Assembly: GCF_001567585.1 (NCBI RefSeq)
Contig: NZ_LRQV01000074.1
Location: 1-34,217 of the forward strand
Length of the DNA stretch: 34,217 bases
Direction of reading: 5' to 3'
Source of the DNA: Micromonospora rosaria
GTDB taxonomy: Bacteria > Actinomycetota > Actinomycetes > Mycobacteriales > Micromonosporaceae
This document shows, one piece after another, positions 13,770 to 23,421 of this stretch (the stretch's first letter is position 1; every line of letters starts with the position of its first letter). The notes under the pieces are model-generated. The model saw only the letters and a list, made by a program, of their open reading frames with translations. It made no database searches and had not been told where the DNA came from. A program made the position numbers and the translations under genes.

Positions 13770-13889
13770 GCGGTCACGTCGGACGCCAGCCACCGACGTC
13801 GGGCGCGCATCGGCGACGCCGGGCGTCAGTCGCTCACGTCGGACGCCAGCCAGCGACGTCGGGGGTCAGTCGGCGACGTCGGGGGTCAG
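13770..13889 (-). repeat. Six 20-bp tandem repeats across the end of the deaminase gene
   Basis: Units lie at 13770-13789, 13790-13809, 13810-13829, 13830-13849, 13850-13869 and 13870-13889. The consensus on the plus strand is TCGGCGACGTCGGGGGTCAG. Units at 13850 and 13870 differ by only two bases, and the distal ones are more divergent. The deaminase stop codon (13868-13866) falls in the second unit, and the first unit encodes its last residues (LTPDVAD). A 20-bp period shifts the frame, so only the first unit is coding. Confidence 0.9.
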
Positions 13890-14255
13890 GAGCAGCTCGG
13901 TCACCGGGACGACGCGGGGATCCTCGACCGGCCCCACGATCACCCGCAGGGACGGGGAGTGGTCGGCGAGCAGCCGCTGGCACCGCTCGCACGGGGAGAT
14001 GACGGTACGACCCCGGTCGCCCACCGTGACGATGGTCTCCAACGCGCCCACGCCCTGGGTGACGGCGGCTCCCAGGGCCACCACCTCGGCGCAGGTGTCC
14101 CCCGCGCGGTGCACCACGTTCACGCCGGTGAGGACCCGCCCCTCGGCGGTCCGCGCCGCCGAGGCGGCGGTGTGGCTGGCACTGCGGCACCGCAGCTTCG
14201 CCACCGCGCTGGCGGCCTGCACCAACGCCCGGTCGGTGTCGCGCATCGTCGTCAT
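13866..14255 (-). CDS. Cytidine deaminase family protein, blasticidin-S-deaminase-like
   Basis: The 129-residue zinc deaminase has the Cys/Glu/Cys/Cys site of small tetrameric deaminases: CAE at 55-57 and PCERC at 88-92, with Glu57 as the proton shuttle and Cys55, Cys89 and Cys92 as zinc ligands. The stretch LTGVNVVHRAGDTCAEVVALG resembles blasticidin S deaminase more than housekeeping cytidine deaminase. The second motif is PCERC instead of the usual PCGxC, which puts a bulky charged residue beside the zinc site. The true substrate (cytidine or an aminoacyl-nucleoside antibiotic) cannot be told from sequence. The ATG at 14255 is preceded by GGGGGCG. A GTG at 14273 in the same frame is an alternative. 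The C-terminal residues come from a 20-bp repeat unit, which may have replaced the original end. Confidence 0.85.
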   Translation of the reverse strand: MTTMRDTDRALVQAASAVAKLRCRSASHTAASAARTAEGRVLTGVNVVHRAGDTCAEVVALGAAVTQGVGALETIVTVGDRGRTVISPCERCQRLLADHSPSLRVIVGPVEDPRVVPVTELLLTPDVAD

Positions 14256-14347
14256 CTCGCCCCCACGGTCCACCTCGGTCGGCGGTCAACTCTAAACGGC
14301 GGGCACCCGGTCGAGGGGGGCAGCACGCCGCCCCCGGAGCGGGAACC

Positions 14348-14379
14348 CGGAAGCGTTCCGCCGGCCGGCTGCCTATCCT
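14348..14379 (+). promoter_or_regulatory. Upstream region of hrpA
   Basis: CGGAA-GCG-TTCCG (14348-14360) is a perfect 5-bp inverted repeat, and TATCCT (14374-14379) is a -10 candidate 10 nt before the hrpA ATG at 14390, so the leader would be very short. No ribosome binding site is seen. The gap to the deaminase gene (14256-14389) must also hold that gene's promoter, of which TTGACC near 14286 could be part. Confidence 0.35.
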
Positions 14380-14389
14380 TGGCAACGTC

Positions 14390-17300
14390 ATGCAGACTCC
14401 ACCCGCACCGGCCGCGACCGACACCGTTCGTGAGCTGCACCGTCGGCTCACCCCTCTGATCTTCGACGACCAGCGTCGGCTGCGCCGCCGGCTGGACGGC
14501 GTCCGGCGGCTGCGCGACCCGCAGCGGCGCGACGACGCGCTGGCCGAGATCGCCACCGAGGTGGACCGGGCCGAGGCGCGGCTGGCGACCCGGCAGGCCG
14601 CCGTGCCGACGGTGACGTACCCGGCCGGGCTGCCGGTGAGCGAGCGGGCCGCCGACATCGGCGCCGCGATCCGCGACCACCAGGTGGTGATCGTGGCCGG
14701 CGAGACCGGCTCCGGCAAGACCACCCAGCTTCCCAAGATCTGCCTGGAGCTGGGGCGCGGGGTGCACGGGCTGATCGGGCACACCCAGCCCCGGCGGCTG
14801 GCCGCCCGGACCGTCGCCGACCGGATCGCCGCCGAGCTCGGCACCGAGCTGGGCGACGTGGTCGGGTACAAGGTCCGCTTCAGCGACCAGGTCAGCGAGC
14901 GCAGCCTGGTCAAGCTGATGACCGACGGCATCCTGCTGGCCGAGTTGCAGACCGACCGGATGCTGCGCCGGTACGACACGCTGATCATCGACGAGGCGCA
15001 CGAGCGCAGCCTCAACATCGACTTCATCCTCGGGTACCTGAGACAGCTCCTGCCCCGCCGCCCCGACCTCAAGGTGATCATCACCTCGGCGACCATCGAG
15101 ACCGACCGCTTCGCGAAGCACTTCGCCGACGCCGAAGGGCGGCCCGCCCCGGTGGTCGAGGTCTCCGGGCGGACGTACCCGGTGGAGGTGCGGTACCGGC
15201 CGCTGGTCGAGGTGACCGAGGCGGAGGAGCCCGACGCCGCCGACGAGGAGAACGTCCGGGACCAGATCCAGGCCATCGGCGACGCGGTCGAGGAGCTGGC
15301 CGCCGAGGGGCCCGGGGACGTGCTGGTCTTCCTCAGCGGCGAGCGCGAGATCCGGGACACCGCCGACGCGCTGGGCAAGCTGGTGCAGAAGAAGCGCTCG
15401 CTGCTCGGCACCGAGATCCTCCCGCTGTACGCCCGGCTCTCCACCGCCGAGCAGCACCGGGTCTTCGCCCCGCACACCAACCGCCGGGTGGTGCTCGCCA
15501 CCAACGTCGCGGAGACCTCGCTGACCGTGCCGGGGATCAAGTACGTGGTGGACCCGGGCACCGCCCGGATCTCCCGCTACAGCAGCCGGCTCAAGGTGCA
15601 GCGGCTGCCGATCGAGCCGGTGTCGCAGGCCTCGGCGAACCAGCGCAAGGGGCGCTGCGGCCGGACCTCGGACGGCATCTGCATCCGCCTCTACGACGAG
15701 CAGGACTTCGAGTCCCGGCCGGAGTTCACCGACCCGGAGATCCTGCGCACCAACCTCGCCTCGGTCATCCTCCAGATGACCTCGATCGGGCTGGGCGACA
15801 TCGCCGCGTTCCCGTTCATCGACCCGCCGGACCGGCGCAACATCACCGACGGCGTCAACCTGCTGCACGAGTTGGGCGCGCTGGACGTCACCCAGACCGA
15901 TCCGGCGAAGCGGCTCACCCCGCTGGGGCGGCGGCTGGCCCAGCTCCCGGTCGATCCCCGGCTGGCCCGGATGGTGCTGGAGGGCGAGCGCAACGGCTGC
16001 GCCACCGAGGTCGTGGTGATCGCCGCCGCGCTGTCCATCCAGGACCCGCGCGAGCGGCCGGCGGAGAAGCAGGCCCAGGCCGACCAGGCGCACGCCCGGT
16101 TCGCCGACAAGGAGTCGGACTTCGTCGCGCTGCTCAACCTCTGGCGGTACCTGCGCGAGCAGCAGCGGGCCCTCTCCTCCAGCGCGTTCCGCCGGATGTG
16201 CAAGGCCGAGTACCTCAACTACCTGCGGGTCCGCGAGTGGCAGGACATCGTCAGCCAACTGCGCCAGGTGCTGCGTACCCCGGAGCAGGGCGGCGGGGGG
16301 CGCGGCGGGCGACCGGGGCGCGCAGCCGGCGGGGACCCGGCGGCCGGAGGTGGCGACGCGGGCGCAGCCGGCGGACGGCGCGGGGGCGGCGCGGACCTGC
16401 CGGAGGAGATCGACACCCCGAAGGTGCACCAGTCCCTGCTGGCCGGGTTGCTCTCCCACCTCGGGCTCAAGGACCCGCAGAAGCACGAGTACCTGGGGGC
16501 GCGGGGGGCGAAGTTCGCCATCTTCCCCGGCTCGGCGCTGTTCAAGAAGCCGCCCCGCTGGGTGATGGCCGCCGAGCTGGTGGAGACCTCCCGGCTCTGG
16601 GGCCGGGTGGCCGGCCGGATCGAGCCGGAGTGGGTCGAACCCCTCGCCGGGCACCTGGTCAAGCGCAGCTACAGCGAGCCGCACTGGGAGAAGAAGCAGG
16701 CCGCGGTGCTGGCCTACGAGAAGGTCACCCTGTACGGCGTCCCGATCGTCACCTCCCGCAAGGTCAACTTCGGTCGGATCGACCCGGCGCTGAGCCGGGA
16801 ACTGTTCATCCGGCACGCGCTGGTGGAGGGCGACTGGTCCACCCACCACCGGTTCTGGCAGGACAACCGGCGGCTGCTCACCGAGATCGAGGAGCTGGAG
16901 AACCGGGCCCGGCGCCGGGACATCCTGGTCGACGACGAGACGGTGTTCCACTTCTACGACCAGCGGATCCCCGCCGACGTGGTCTCCGGCCGGCACTTCG
17001 ACGCCTGGTGGAAGACGGCCCGCCGCGAGCAGCCGGACCTGCTCACCTTCACCCGCGACCTGCTGGTCAACGACGGCCGGGGCGGGGTGGCCGAGGCCGA
17101 CTACCCGGACGAGTGGCGGGCCGAGGGGGTCGCCCTGCCGTTGACGTACCGGTTCGAGCCGGGCACCCCGACCGACGGGGTGACCGTGGACATCCCGCTG
17201 CCGATGCTCAACCAGGTGCCGGCGGAGAGCTTCGACTGGCAGGTGCCGGGGCTGCGCGAGGAGCTGGTGGTGGCGCTGATCCGGTCGCTGCCCAAGGCGG

Positions 17301-18463
17301 TCCGGCGCAACTTCGTGCCGGTGCCGGACCACGCCCGCGCCGCCCTCGCCGCGATCACCCCCGGCGAGGAGCCGCTGCTGGACGCGCTCACCCGGCAGTT
17401 GCGCCGGATGACCGGGGTGACCGTGCCCGCCGACGCCTGGGACCTGGCGAAACTGCCGCCGCACCTGCGGGTCACCTTCCGGGTGATCGGCGACGGGGAC
17501 AAGCCGGTCGCCGAGGGCAAGGACCTGCCGGCGCTGCAACGCCAGCTCCGGCAGGAGGTCCGCCAGGTGGTGGCCGCCGCCGCGCCGGAGGTAACCCGCA
17601 CCGGGCTGACCCAGTGGGACGTCGGCACCCTGCCGCGCACCATCGAGCAGGTCCGCGCCGGGTACGCGGTGACCGCGTACCCGGCCCTGGTGGACGAGGG
17701 CGCCACGGTGGGCGTCCGGGTCTTCGACTCCGAGGCCGAGCAGGCGGCGGCGCACTGGGCCGGCACCCGGCGGCTGCTGCGGCTGGCCGTGCCCTCCCCG
17801 GCGAAGATCCTCCAGGGCCGGTTGAGCAACGAGGCGAAGCTGGCGCTCAGCCGCAACCCGCACGGCAGCGTGCCGGCGCTGATCGAGGACGCGGCCGGCG
17901 CGGCGATCGACCAGCTCGTCGCCGACGCCGGGGGCCCGGCCTGGGACGCCGACGGCTTCGCCGCGCTGCGCGAGAAGGTCCGGGCCGACCTGGTCGACAC
18001 CGTGGTCGAGGTGATGCAGCGGGTCCGCAAGGTCCTCGCCGCCGCGTACGCGGTGGAGCAGCGGCTCGGCGCCACGAAGAACCTCGCCGTGGTGGCCGCC
18101 CTGGCCGACATCCGCAACCAGCTCTCCGGGCTGGTGCACGCCGGGTTCGTCACCGAGGCCGGGTACGCCCGCCTGCCCGACCTGCTGCGCTACCTGACCG
18201 CGATCGAGCGGCGGCTGGACCGGCTCCCCGGCAACCCGCAGCGGGACAAGTCGCAGCAGGACCGGATCGCGGTGGTGCAGAAGGAGTACGCCGACCTGCT
18301 CGCCGCGCTGCCCCCGGCCCGACGCGGCGCCGCCGCCGTCCGGCAGATCCGGTGGATGATCGAGGAGTTGCGGGTGAACGTCTTCGCCCAGGCGTTGGGC
18401 ACCCCGTACCCGGTCTCCGAGCAGCGGATCTACCGGGCGATGGACGACGCCGAGGGGCGCTGA
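14390..18463 (+). CDS. hrpA: ATP-dependent RNA helicase HrpA
   Basis: This 1357-residue DEAH-box helicase, usual length about 1300, acts on structured RNA and, in E. coli, on stalled ribosomes. The layout shows a charged N-terminal helix region (1-70), Walker A GETGSGKTT (104-112), HTQPRRLAA, DEAH (201-204), TSATIETDRF, VLATNVAETSLTVPGIKYVVD (motif V region), and QRKGRCGRT (motif VI). The helicase-associated HA2/OB section and a long C-terminal half matching the HrpA DUF3418 domain (for example RDLLVNDGRGGVAEADYPD) follow. A Gly/Arg/Ala-rich insert of about 45 residues sits near residues 630-675, between the core and the C-terminal part. It is encoded by repetitive GC-rich DNA. Start: MQTPPAPAAT at 14390. 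It is convergent with lysR. Confidence 0.95.
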   Translation: MQTPPAPAATDTVRELHRRLTPLIFDDQRRLRRRLDGVRRLRDPQRRDDALAEIATEVDRAEARLATRQAAVPTVTYPAGLPVSERAADIGAAIRDHQVVIVAGETGSGKTTQLPKICLELGRGVHGLIGHTQPRRLAARTVADRIAAELGTELGDVVGYKVRFSDQVSERSLVKLMTDGILLAELQTDRMLRRYDTLIIDEAHERSLNIDFILGYLRQLLPRRPDLKVIITSATIETDRFAKHFADAEGRPAPVVEVSGRTYPVEVRYRPLVEVTEAEEPDAADEENVRDQIQAIGDAVEELAAEGPGDVLVFLSGEREIRDTADALGKLVQKKRSLLGTEILPLYARLSTAEQHRVFAPHTNRRVVLATNVAETSLTVPGIKYVVDPGTARISRYSSRLKVQRLPIEPVSQASANQRKGRCGRTSDGICIRLYDEQDFESRPEFTDPEILRTNLASVILQMTSIGLGDIAAFPFIDPPDRRNITDGVNLLHELGALDVTQTDPAKRLTPLGRRLAQLPVDPRLARMVLEGERNGCATEVVVIAAALSIQDPRERPAEKQAQADQAHARFADKESDFVALLNLWRYLREQQRALSSSAFRRMCKAEYLNYLRVREWQDIVSQLRQVLRTPEQGGGGRGGRPGRAAGGDPAAGGGDAGAAGGRRGGGADLPEEIDTPKVHQSLLAGLLSHLGLKDPQKHEYLGARGAKFAIFPGSALFKKPPRWVMAAELVETSRLWGRVAGRIEPEWVEPLAGHLVKRSYSEPHWEKKQAAVLAYEKVTLYGVPIVTSRKVNFGRIDPALSRELFIRHALVEGDWSTHHRFWQDNRRLLTEIEELENRARRRDILVDDETVFHFYDQRIPADVVSGRHFDAWWKTARREQPDLLTFTRDLLVNDGRGGVAEADYPDEWRAEGVALPLTYRFEPGTPTDGVTVDIPLPMLNQVPAESFDWQVPGLREELVVALIRSLPKAVRRNFVPVPDHARAALAAITPGEEPLLDALTRQLRRMTGVTVPADAWDLAKLPPHLRVTFRVIGDGDKPVAEGKDLPALQRQLRQEVRQVVAAAAPEVTRTGLTQWDVGTLPRTIEQVRAGYAVTAYPALVDEGATVGVRVFDSEAEQAAAHWAGTRRLLRLAVPSPAKILQGRLSNEAKLALSRNPHGSVPALIEDAAGAAIDQLVADAGGPAWDADGFAALREKVRADLVDTVVEVMQRVRKVLAAAYAVEQRLGATKNLAVVAALADIRNQLSGLVHAGFVTEAGYARLPDLLRYLTAIERRLDRLPGNPQRDKSQQDRIAVVQKEYADLLAALPPARRGAAAVRQIRWMIEELRVNVFAQALGTPYPVSEQRIYRAMDDAEGR

Positions 18464-18482
18464 GCCCGGGGCGCGCGCAGCA

Positions 18483-18502
18483 CCCGGGCCGGCCGGCCCG
18501 GG
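18483..18502. terminator. 20-bp perfect palindrome between hrpA and lysR
   Basis: CCCGGGCCGGCCGGCCCGGG is fully self-complementary, and the flanks (CA left, GTG right) extend it with one bulge. It lies in the 52-bp gap between two convergent genes and is a likely bidirectional terminator. It has no T tract. The palindrome also contains three restriction-type sites (CCCGGG twice and GGCCGGCC). Confidence 0.6.
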
Positions 18503-18515
18503 GTGGGCAGGCGGG

Positions 18516-19445
18516 TCAGTAGGGGGCGACGCCGGGCGGCAGCTCCTCGGTCGCCAGGCCGCCCCGGACGTAGTCGAGCAGGATCCGGCGCAGCTCCCGA
18601 CCGGCCTGGGTGGGCACGGTGTCCCGGCGCCGGGCGAGCGCCACGGTCCGGCGTACCCCGGGCGGGGCGAGCGGGGTGACCCGGATGCCGGGACGGCGGG
18701 CGACCACGATGCCCGGCACCAGGGCCACCCCGAGGCCGGCCTCGACGAAGCTGAGCACGGCGTCCATCTCCCCGCCGTCGACGGCCAGGTACGGCTCGAA
18801 CCCGGCGGCCCGGCACGCCTGGAGGGTGACGTCGCGCAGGTCGTAGCCCTCGCGGAACATCACCAGGGGCTGGTCGCGCAGGTCGGTGATGCGCAGTTGA
18901 CCGGTGGGCCGGGCGGCCGGCAGCTCGTCCACCGAGGCGACCACCAGGCTCTCCCGCAGGATCGGCTCGGCGCGCAGCCCCGGGTCGGCGCCCTGGGCGG
19001 GCATGACGATCAGCGCCAGGTCCAGGTCGCCCCGGAGCAGGTCGCGGACCAGGTCCTGCGAGCCGCCCTCCTCGACCCGCAGGTCCACCCCGGGGTACGC
19101 GTCGCGGAACCGGCGCAGCACCGGCGGGGCGAGCGAGGTGGCGAGGCTGGGGGTGGCACCGAGGCGGACCCGCCCCCGGCGCAGGCCGACCAGTTCCTGC
19201 ACCTCCCGGGTGGCGGTGTCGACGTCGGCGAGGATCCGGGTGGCCAGCGGCAGCAGCACCTCACCGGCGGCGGTGAGGGTGATGTTGCCCCGTACCCGCT
19301 CGAACAGGGGTGCCCCGAGGGTGCTCTCCAGGGCGTGAATTTGCTTACTCAACGACGGCTGGGTGATGCCCACCAAGTCGGCGGCTTGGGTGAAATGTCG
19401 TACTTCCGCCACCGCCACGAAGTACCTGAGCTGATGGAGCTGCAT
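18516..19445 (-). CDS. LysR family transcriptional regulator, divergent from sdhCAB
   Basis: The 309-residue regulator has an N-terminal winged helix-turn-helix (MQLHQLRYFVAVAEVRHFTQ, then ADLVGITQPSLSKQIHALE at about 22-40) and a type 2 periplasmic-binding-like effector domain from about residue 90 (RVRLGATPSLATSLAPPVLR). The effector domain ends with AGLGVALVPGIVV and a terminal basic helix. Residues 15-60 are typical of the family. The gene is transcribed away from sdhC, the usual arrangement of a LysR gene and its target. I infer that it regulates sdhCAB and itself. The start at 19445 has no ribosome binding site. TAGGCT ends 6 nt before the ATG, so the message is probably leaderless. The -10 box lies inside a palindrome, which suits autorepression. 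Confidence 0.93.
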   Translation of the reverse strand: MQLHQLRYFVAVAEVRHFTQAADLVGITQPSLSKQIHALESTLGAPLFERVRGNITLTAAGEVLLPLATRILADVDTATREVQELVGLRRGRVRLGATPSLATSLAPPVLRRFRDAYPGVDLRVEEGGSQDLVRDLLRGDLDLALIVMPAQGADPGLRAEPILRESLVVASVDELPAARPTGQLRITDLRDQPLVMFREGYDLRDVTLQACRAAGFEPYLAVDGGEMDAVLSFVEAGLGVALVPGIVVARRPGIRVTPLAPPGVRRTVALARRRDTVPTQAGRELRRILLDYVRGGLATEELPPGVAPY

Positions 19446-19448
19446 CTA

Positions 19449-19464
19449 CATAGCCTATGACTAT
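19449..19464. promoter_or_regulatory. LysR operator in the lysR/sdhC intergenic region
   Basis: CATAG-C-CTATG (19449-19459) is a perfect palindrome, and ATAG-N7-CTAT (19450-19464) overlaps it and contains a T-N11-A LysR box (19451-19463). The lysR -10 candidate TAGGCT (19457-19452, minus strand) lies inside, so binding would repress lysR. The sdhC promoter is about 30 bp away. Confidence 0.65.
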
Positions 19465-19485
19465 CAACACTGCGAGTTCGATGCA

Positions 19486-19516
19486 TTGGACGACTGGTTC
19501 AGCAAACTCCTAGCGT
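19486..19516 (+). promoter_or_regulatory. Candidate promoter of a leaderless sdhCAB transcript
   Basis: TAGCGT (19511-19516) lies 7 nt before the GTG start of sdhC at 19524, which is leaderless geometry. TTGGAC (19486-19491) is a -35 candidate, with a rather long 19-nt spacer that often marks activator-dependent promoters. The LysR palindrome lies just upstream. Confidence 0.5.
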
Positions 19517-19523
19517 CGGTCCT

Positions 19524-20213
19524 GTGGTAGTCACGAGAACCCGGTCGCCCATCCGGTCCAACGTCGGCCTGAAGGCCGTCATGGCCGTCTCGGGCATCGT
19601 CCTGGTGCTGTTCCTCATCGCGCACATGCTCGGCAACCTGAAGGTCTTCGCGGGTGCCGCCTCCTTCGACGGGTACGCGCACTGGCTGCGCGACATCGGC
19701 AAGCCGGCGCTGCCCGGGGTCTGGTTCCTCTGGATCCTGCGGGCCGGCCTGGTGGTCGCGGTGGTGGCGCACATCTGGGCGGCCACCGTGCTGGCGCTGC
19801 GCGCCCGCGCCGCCCGCCCGGTCCAGTACGCCCACCGCAAGAAGATCCAGGGCAGCTACGCGGCCCGGACGATGCGCTGGGGCGGGGTGATCATCCTGCT
19901 CTTCGTGATCTACCACCTGCTCGACCTGACCACCGGCCACCTCAACCCGGTCGGCGACCCGACCCGGCCGTTCGCCAACGTGGTCGCCGACTTCGCCCCG
20001 GAGCGCTGGTACGTCACGCTCTTCTACACCGTGGCGGTCGTCGCCCTCGGCTTCCACCTGCGGCACGGGATGTTCAGCGCGCTGCGCAGCCTCGGCCAGC
20101 AGACCCCCGGCGGTGAGCGCCGGGCCCGCGCGGTGGCCCTCGGCTTCGCCGTCGTGATCTGCGCCGGCTTCCTGGTGGTCCCGTTCGCCGTACTCACCGG
20201 ATTGGTGTCCTGA
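19524..20213 (+). CDS. sdhC: Succinate dehydrogenase cytochrome b subunit (type B)
   Basis: The 229-residue subunit anchors the enzyme in the membrane, binds two hemes b and passes electrons to menaquinone. Five membrane helices are visible: about 18-36 (AVMAVSGIVLVLFLIAHML), 68-90 (FLWILRAGLVVAVVAHIWAA), 118-136 (WGGVIILLFVIYHLLDLTT), 165-185 (RWYVTLFYTVAVVALGFHLR) and 205-225 (ALGFAVVICAGFLVVPFAVL). Heme-ligand His candidates are in LIAHMLGN, VAHIW, IYHLLDL and LGFHLRHG. This single large anchor, with no SdhD, is the type B form found in actinobacteria and Bacillus. The GTG start at 19524 fits the leaderless promoter. It begins the sdhCAB operon, 2 nt before sdhA. Confidence 0.95.
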   Translation: MVVTRTRSPIRSNVGLKAVMAVSGIVLVLFLIAHMLGNLKVFAGAASFDGYAHWLRDIGKPALPGVWFLWILRAGLVVAVVAHIWAATVLALRARAARPVQYAHRKKIQGSYAARTMRWGGVIILLFVIYHLLDLTTGHLNPVGDPTRPFANVVADFAPERWYVTLFYTVAVVALGFHLRHGMFSALRSLGQQTPGGERRARAVALGFAVVICAGFLVVPFAVLTGLVS

Positions 20214-20215
20214 CC

Positions 20216-22149
<1,934 letters not shown>

Positions 22150-22153
<4 letters not shown>

Positions 22154-22911
22154 ACCTGACCCTGCGCATCTGGCGCCAGACCGGCCCCGAGGACAAGGGT
22201 CGGATGGTGACCTACCAGGTCGACGACGTCTCCCCCGACATGTCGTTCCTGGAGATGCTCGACGTGCTCAACGAGCGGCTGATCCTCTCCGGGGAGGAGC
22301 CGGTCGCCTTCGACCACGACTGCCGCGAGGGCATCTGCGGCATGTGCGGTCTGATGATCAACGGCAACGCGCACGGGCCGCAGCGCGGCACCACCGCCTG
22401 CCAGTTGCACATGCGGCAGTTCAAGGATGGCGACACCATCGACATCGAGCCGTGGCGGGCCCGCGCCTTCCCGGTCATCAAGGACCTGGTGGTCGACCGG
22501 AACTCCTTCGACCAGATCATCGCGGCCGGCGGGTACATCACCGTCCCGACCGGCAGCGCCCCCGAGGCGCACTCGGTGCCGGTGGCGAAGGCCAACGCGG
22601 ACGCCGCCTTCGAGTCGGCCGCCTGCATCGGCTGCGGCGCCTGCGTCGCGGCCTGCCCGAACGGCTCCGGCATGCTCTTCACCGCCGCCAAGGTCACCCA
22701 GCTTTCGCTGCTGCCGCAGGGCCAGCCGGAGCGGTACACCCGGGTGATCGGCATGGTCGACGCGCACGACGAGGCCGGCTTCGGCGGCTGCACCAACGCC
22801 GGTGAGTGCACCGTGGTCTGCCCGAAGGGCATCCCGCTGAGCACCATCGGCCGGCTCAACCGCGACTACCTGGCCGCGAGCGCCAAGCGGGGCGACACCC
22901 CGGGCACCTGA
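22150..22911 (+). CDS. sdhB: Succinate dehydrogenase iron-sulfur subunit
   Basis: This 253-residue subunit carries three clusters in line from the flavin to the quinone. The [2Fe-2S] ligands are Cys58, Cys63, Cys66 and Cys84 (CREGICGMC and TTACQL). The [4Fe-4S] ligands are Cys159, Cys162, Cys165 with Cys224, and the [3Fe-4S] ligands are Cys169, Cys214 and Cys220 (CIGCGACVAACP and CTNAGECTVVCPKGIPL). The GTG at 22150 overlaps the sdhA stop as GTGA. The protein starts MNLTLRIWRQTGPEDKG, the usual actinobacterial SdhB beginning. It ends 18 nt before a strong terminator. Together with SdhC and SdhA it forms complex II of the menaquinone respiratory chain. Confidence 0.97.
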
Positions 22912-22928
22912 CCCGGCCCCACCTCCGT

Positions 22929-22973
22929 CCGACCGCCGTACCCGCCCCCTCGGGTACGGCGGTCGGCCGTTTT
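22929..22973 (+). terminator. Strong intrinsic terminator of sdhCAB
   Basis: CCGACCGCCGTACCCG (22929-22944) pairs perfectly with CGGGTACGGCGGTCGG (22951-22966) across a 6-nt loop, followed by CCGTTTT (22967-22973). This 16-bp stem with a T run is the clearest terminator in the window. Confidence 0.9.
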
Positions 22974-23421
22974 CGCAACAGCTCGACAGGGCCGCGTGGG
23001 ACACCTCCGGGACGGGGCAGGGCCGTCCCGAGGTCGGCAGGTGCGTGACGCGGCCGGGTTCGGCTCGGCAGCTCGCCTCGGGCTTCTCGGTGTGGTGCCC
23101 CCGGCTCCCTGTGGAACTGCCCTCGAAGACGGGGCAGGGCCCGGCACGGTGAGAGCAGCACGGTGAGAGCAGCTCGGTGCGCCGGTGAGAGCGGAGAGCG
23201 TGCGACGTCGGCGTGGGCGCGACCGGGCCGTGCCGGGTCGAGCGCCACGGCCGGGTACGGGACAGCAGCGCGGTGTGCCACCGGGATGTGGACGTGGTCT
23301 CACAGACGGGGCAGCTCGAAAGGAACCGTGGACACCCGTCCCGGCCGGCCCGGGGCGAGCGGTTCAACGGCGGGTCGAGGGGCAGCAACCTCGCTGACGG
23401 AATCGGCGAGGGGAATCGATC
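22974..23421. other. 448-bp gap with scattered short repeats and hairpins
   Basis: No gene with a ribosome binding site is visible. GACGGGGCAG occurs three times, at 23011-23020, 23128-23137 and 23305-23314. CGGGACGG (23008-23015) pairs with CCGTCCCG (23023-23030), and CTGCCC (23117-23122) with GGGCAG (23132-23137). A 14-bp tandem repeat lies at 23145-23172. The open frames here are low in complexity and conflict with each other. The next gene is an eroded dehydrogenase, so this may be a decaying region. Confidence 0.6.
23145..23172. repeat. 14-bp tandem duplication
   Basis: CACGGTGAGAGCAG occurs twice back to back (23145-23158 and 23159-23172). A looser GGTGAGAGCGGAGAG variant follows near 23184-23198. 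Confidence 0.9.

Noticed and set aside
14252..18139. Long minus-strand open frame across hrpA
   Set aside because: The hrpA frame carries all helicase motifs in order, while the antisense frame is low in complexity and has no start signals.
22866..23303. Minus-strand Arg/Pro/Thr-rich frames in the gap after sdhB
   Set aside because: Two such frames overlap in different phases, have no ribosome binding site, and one overlaps the sdhB end and its terminator.
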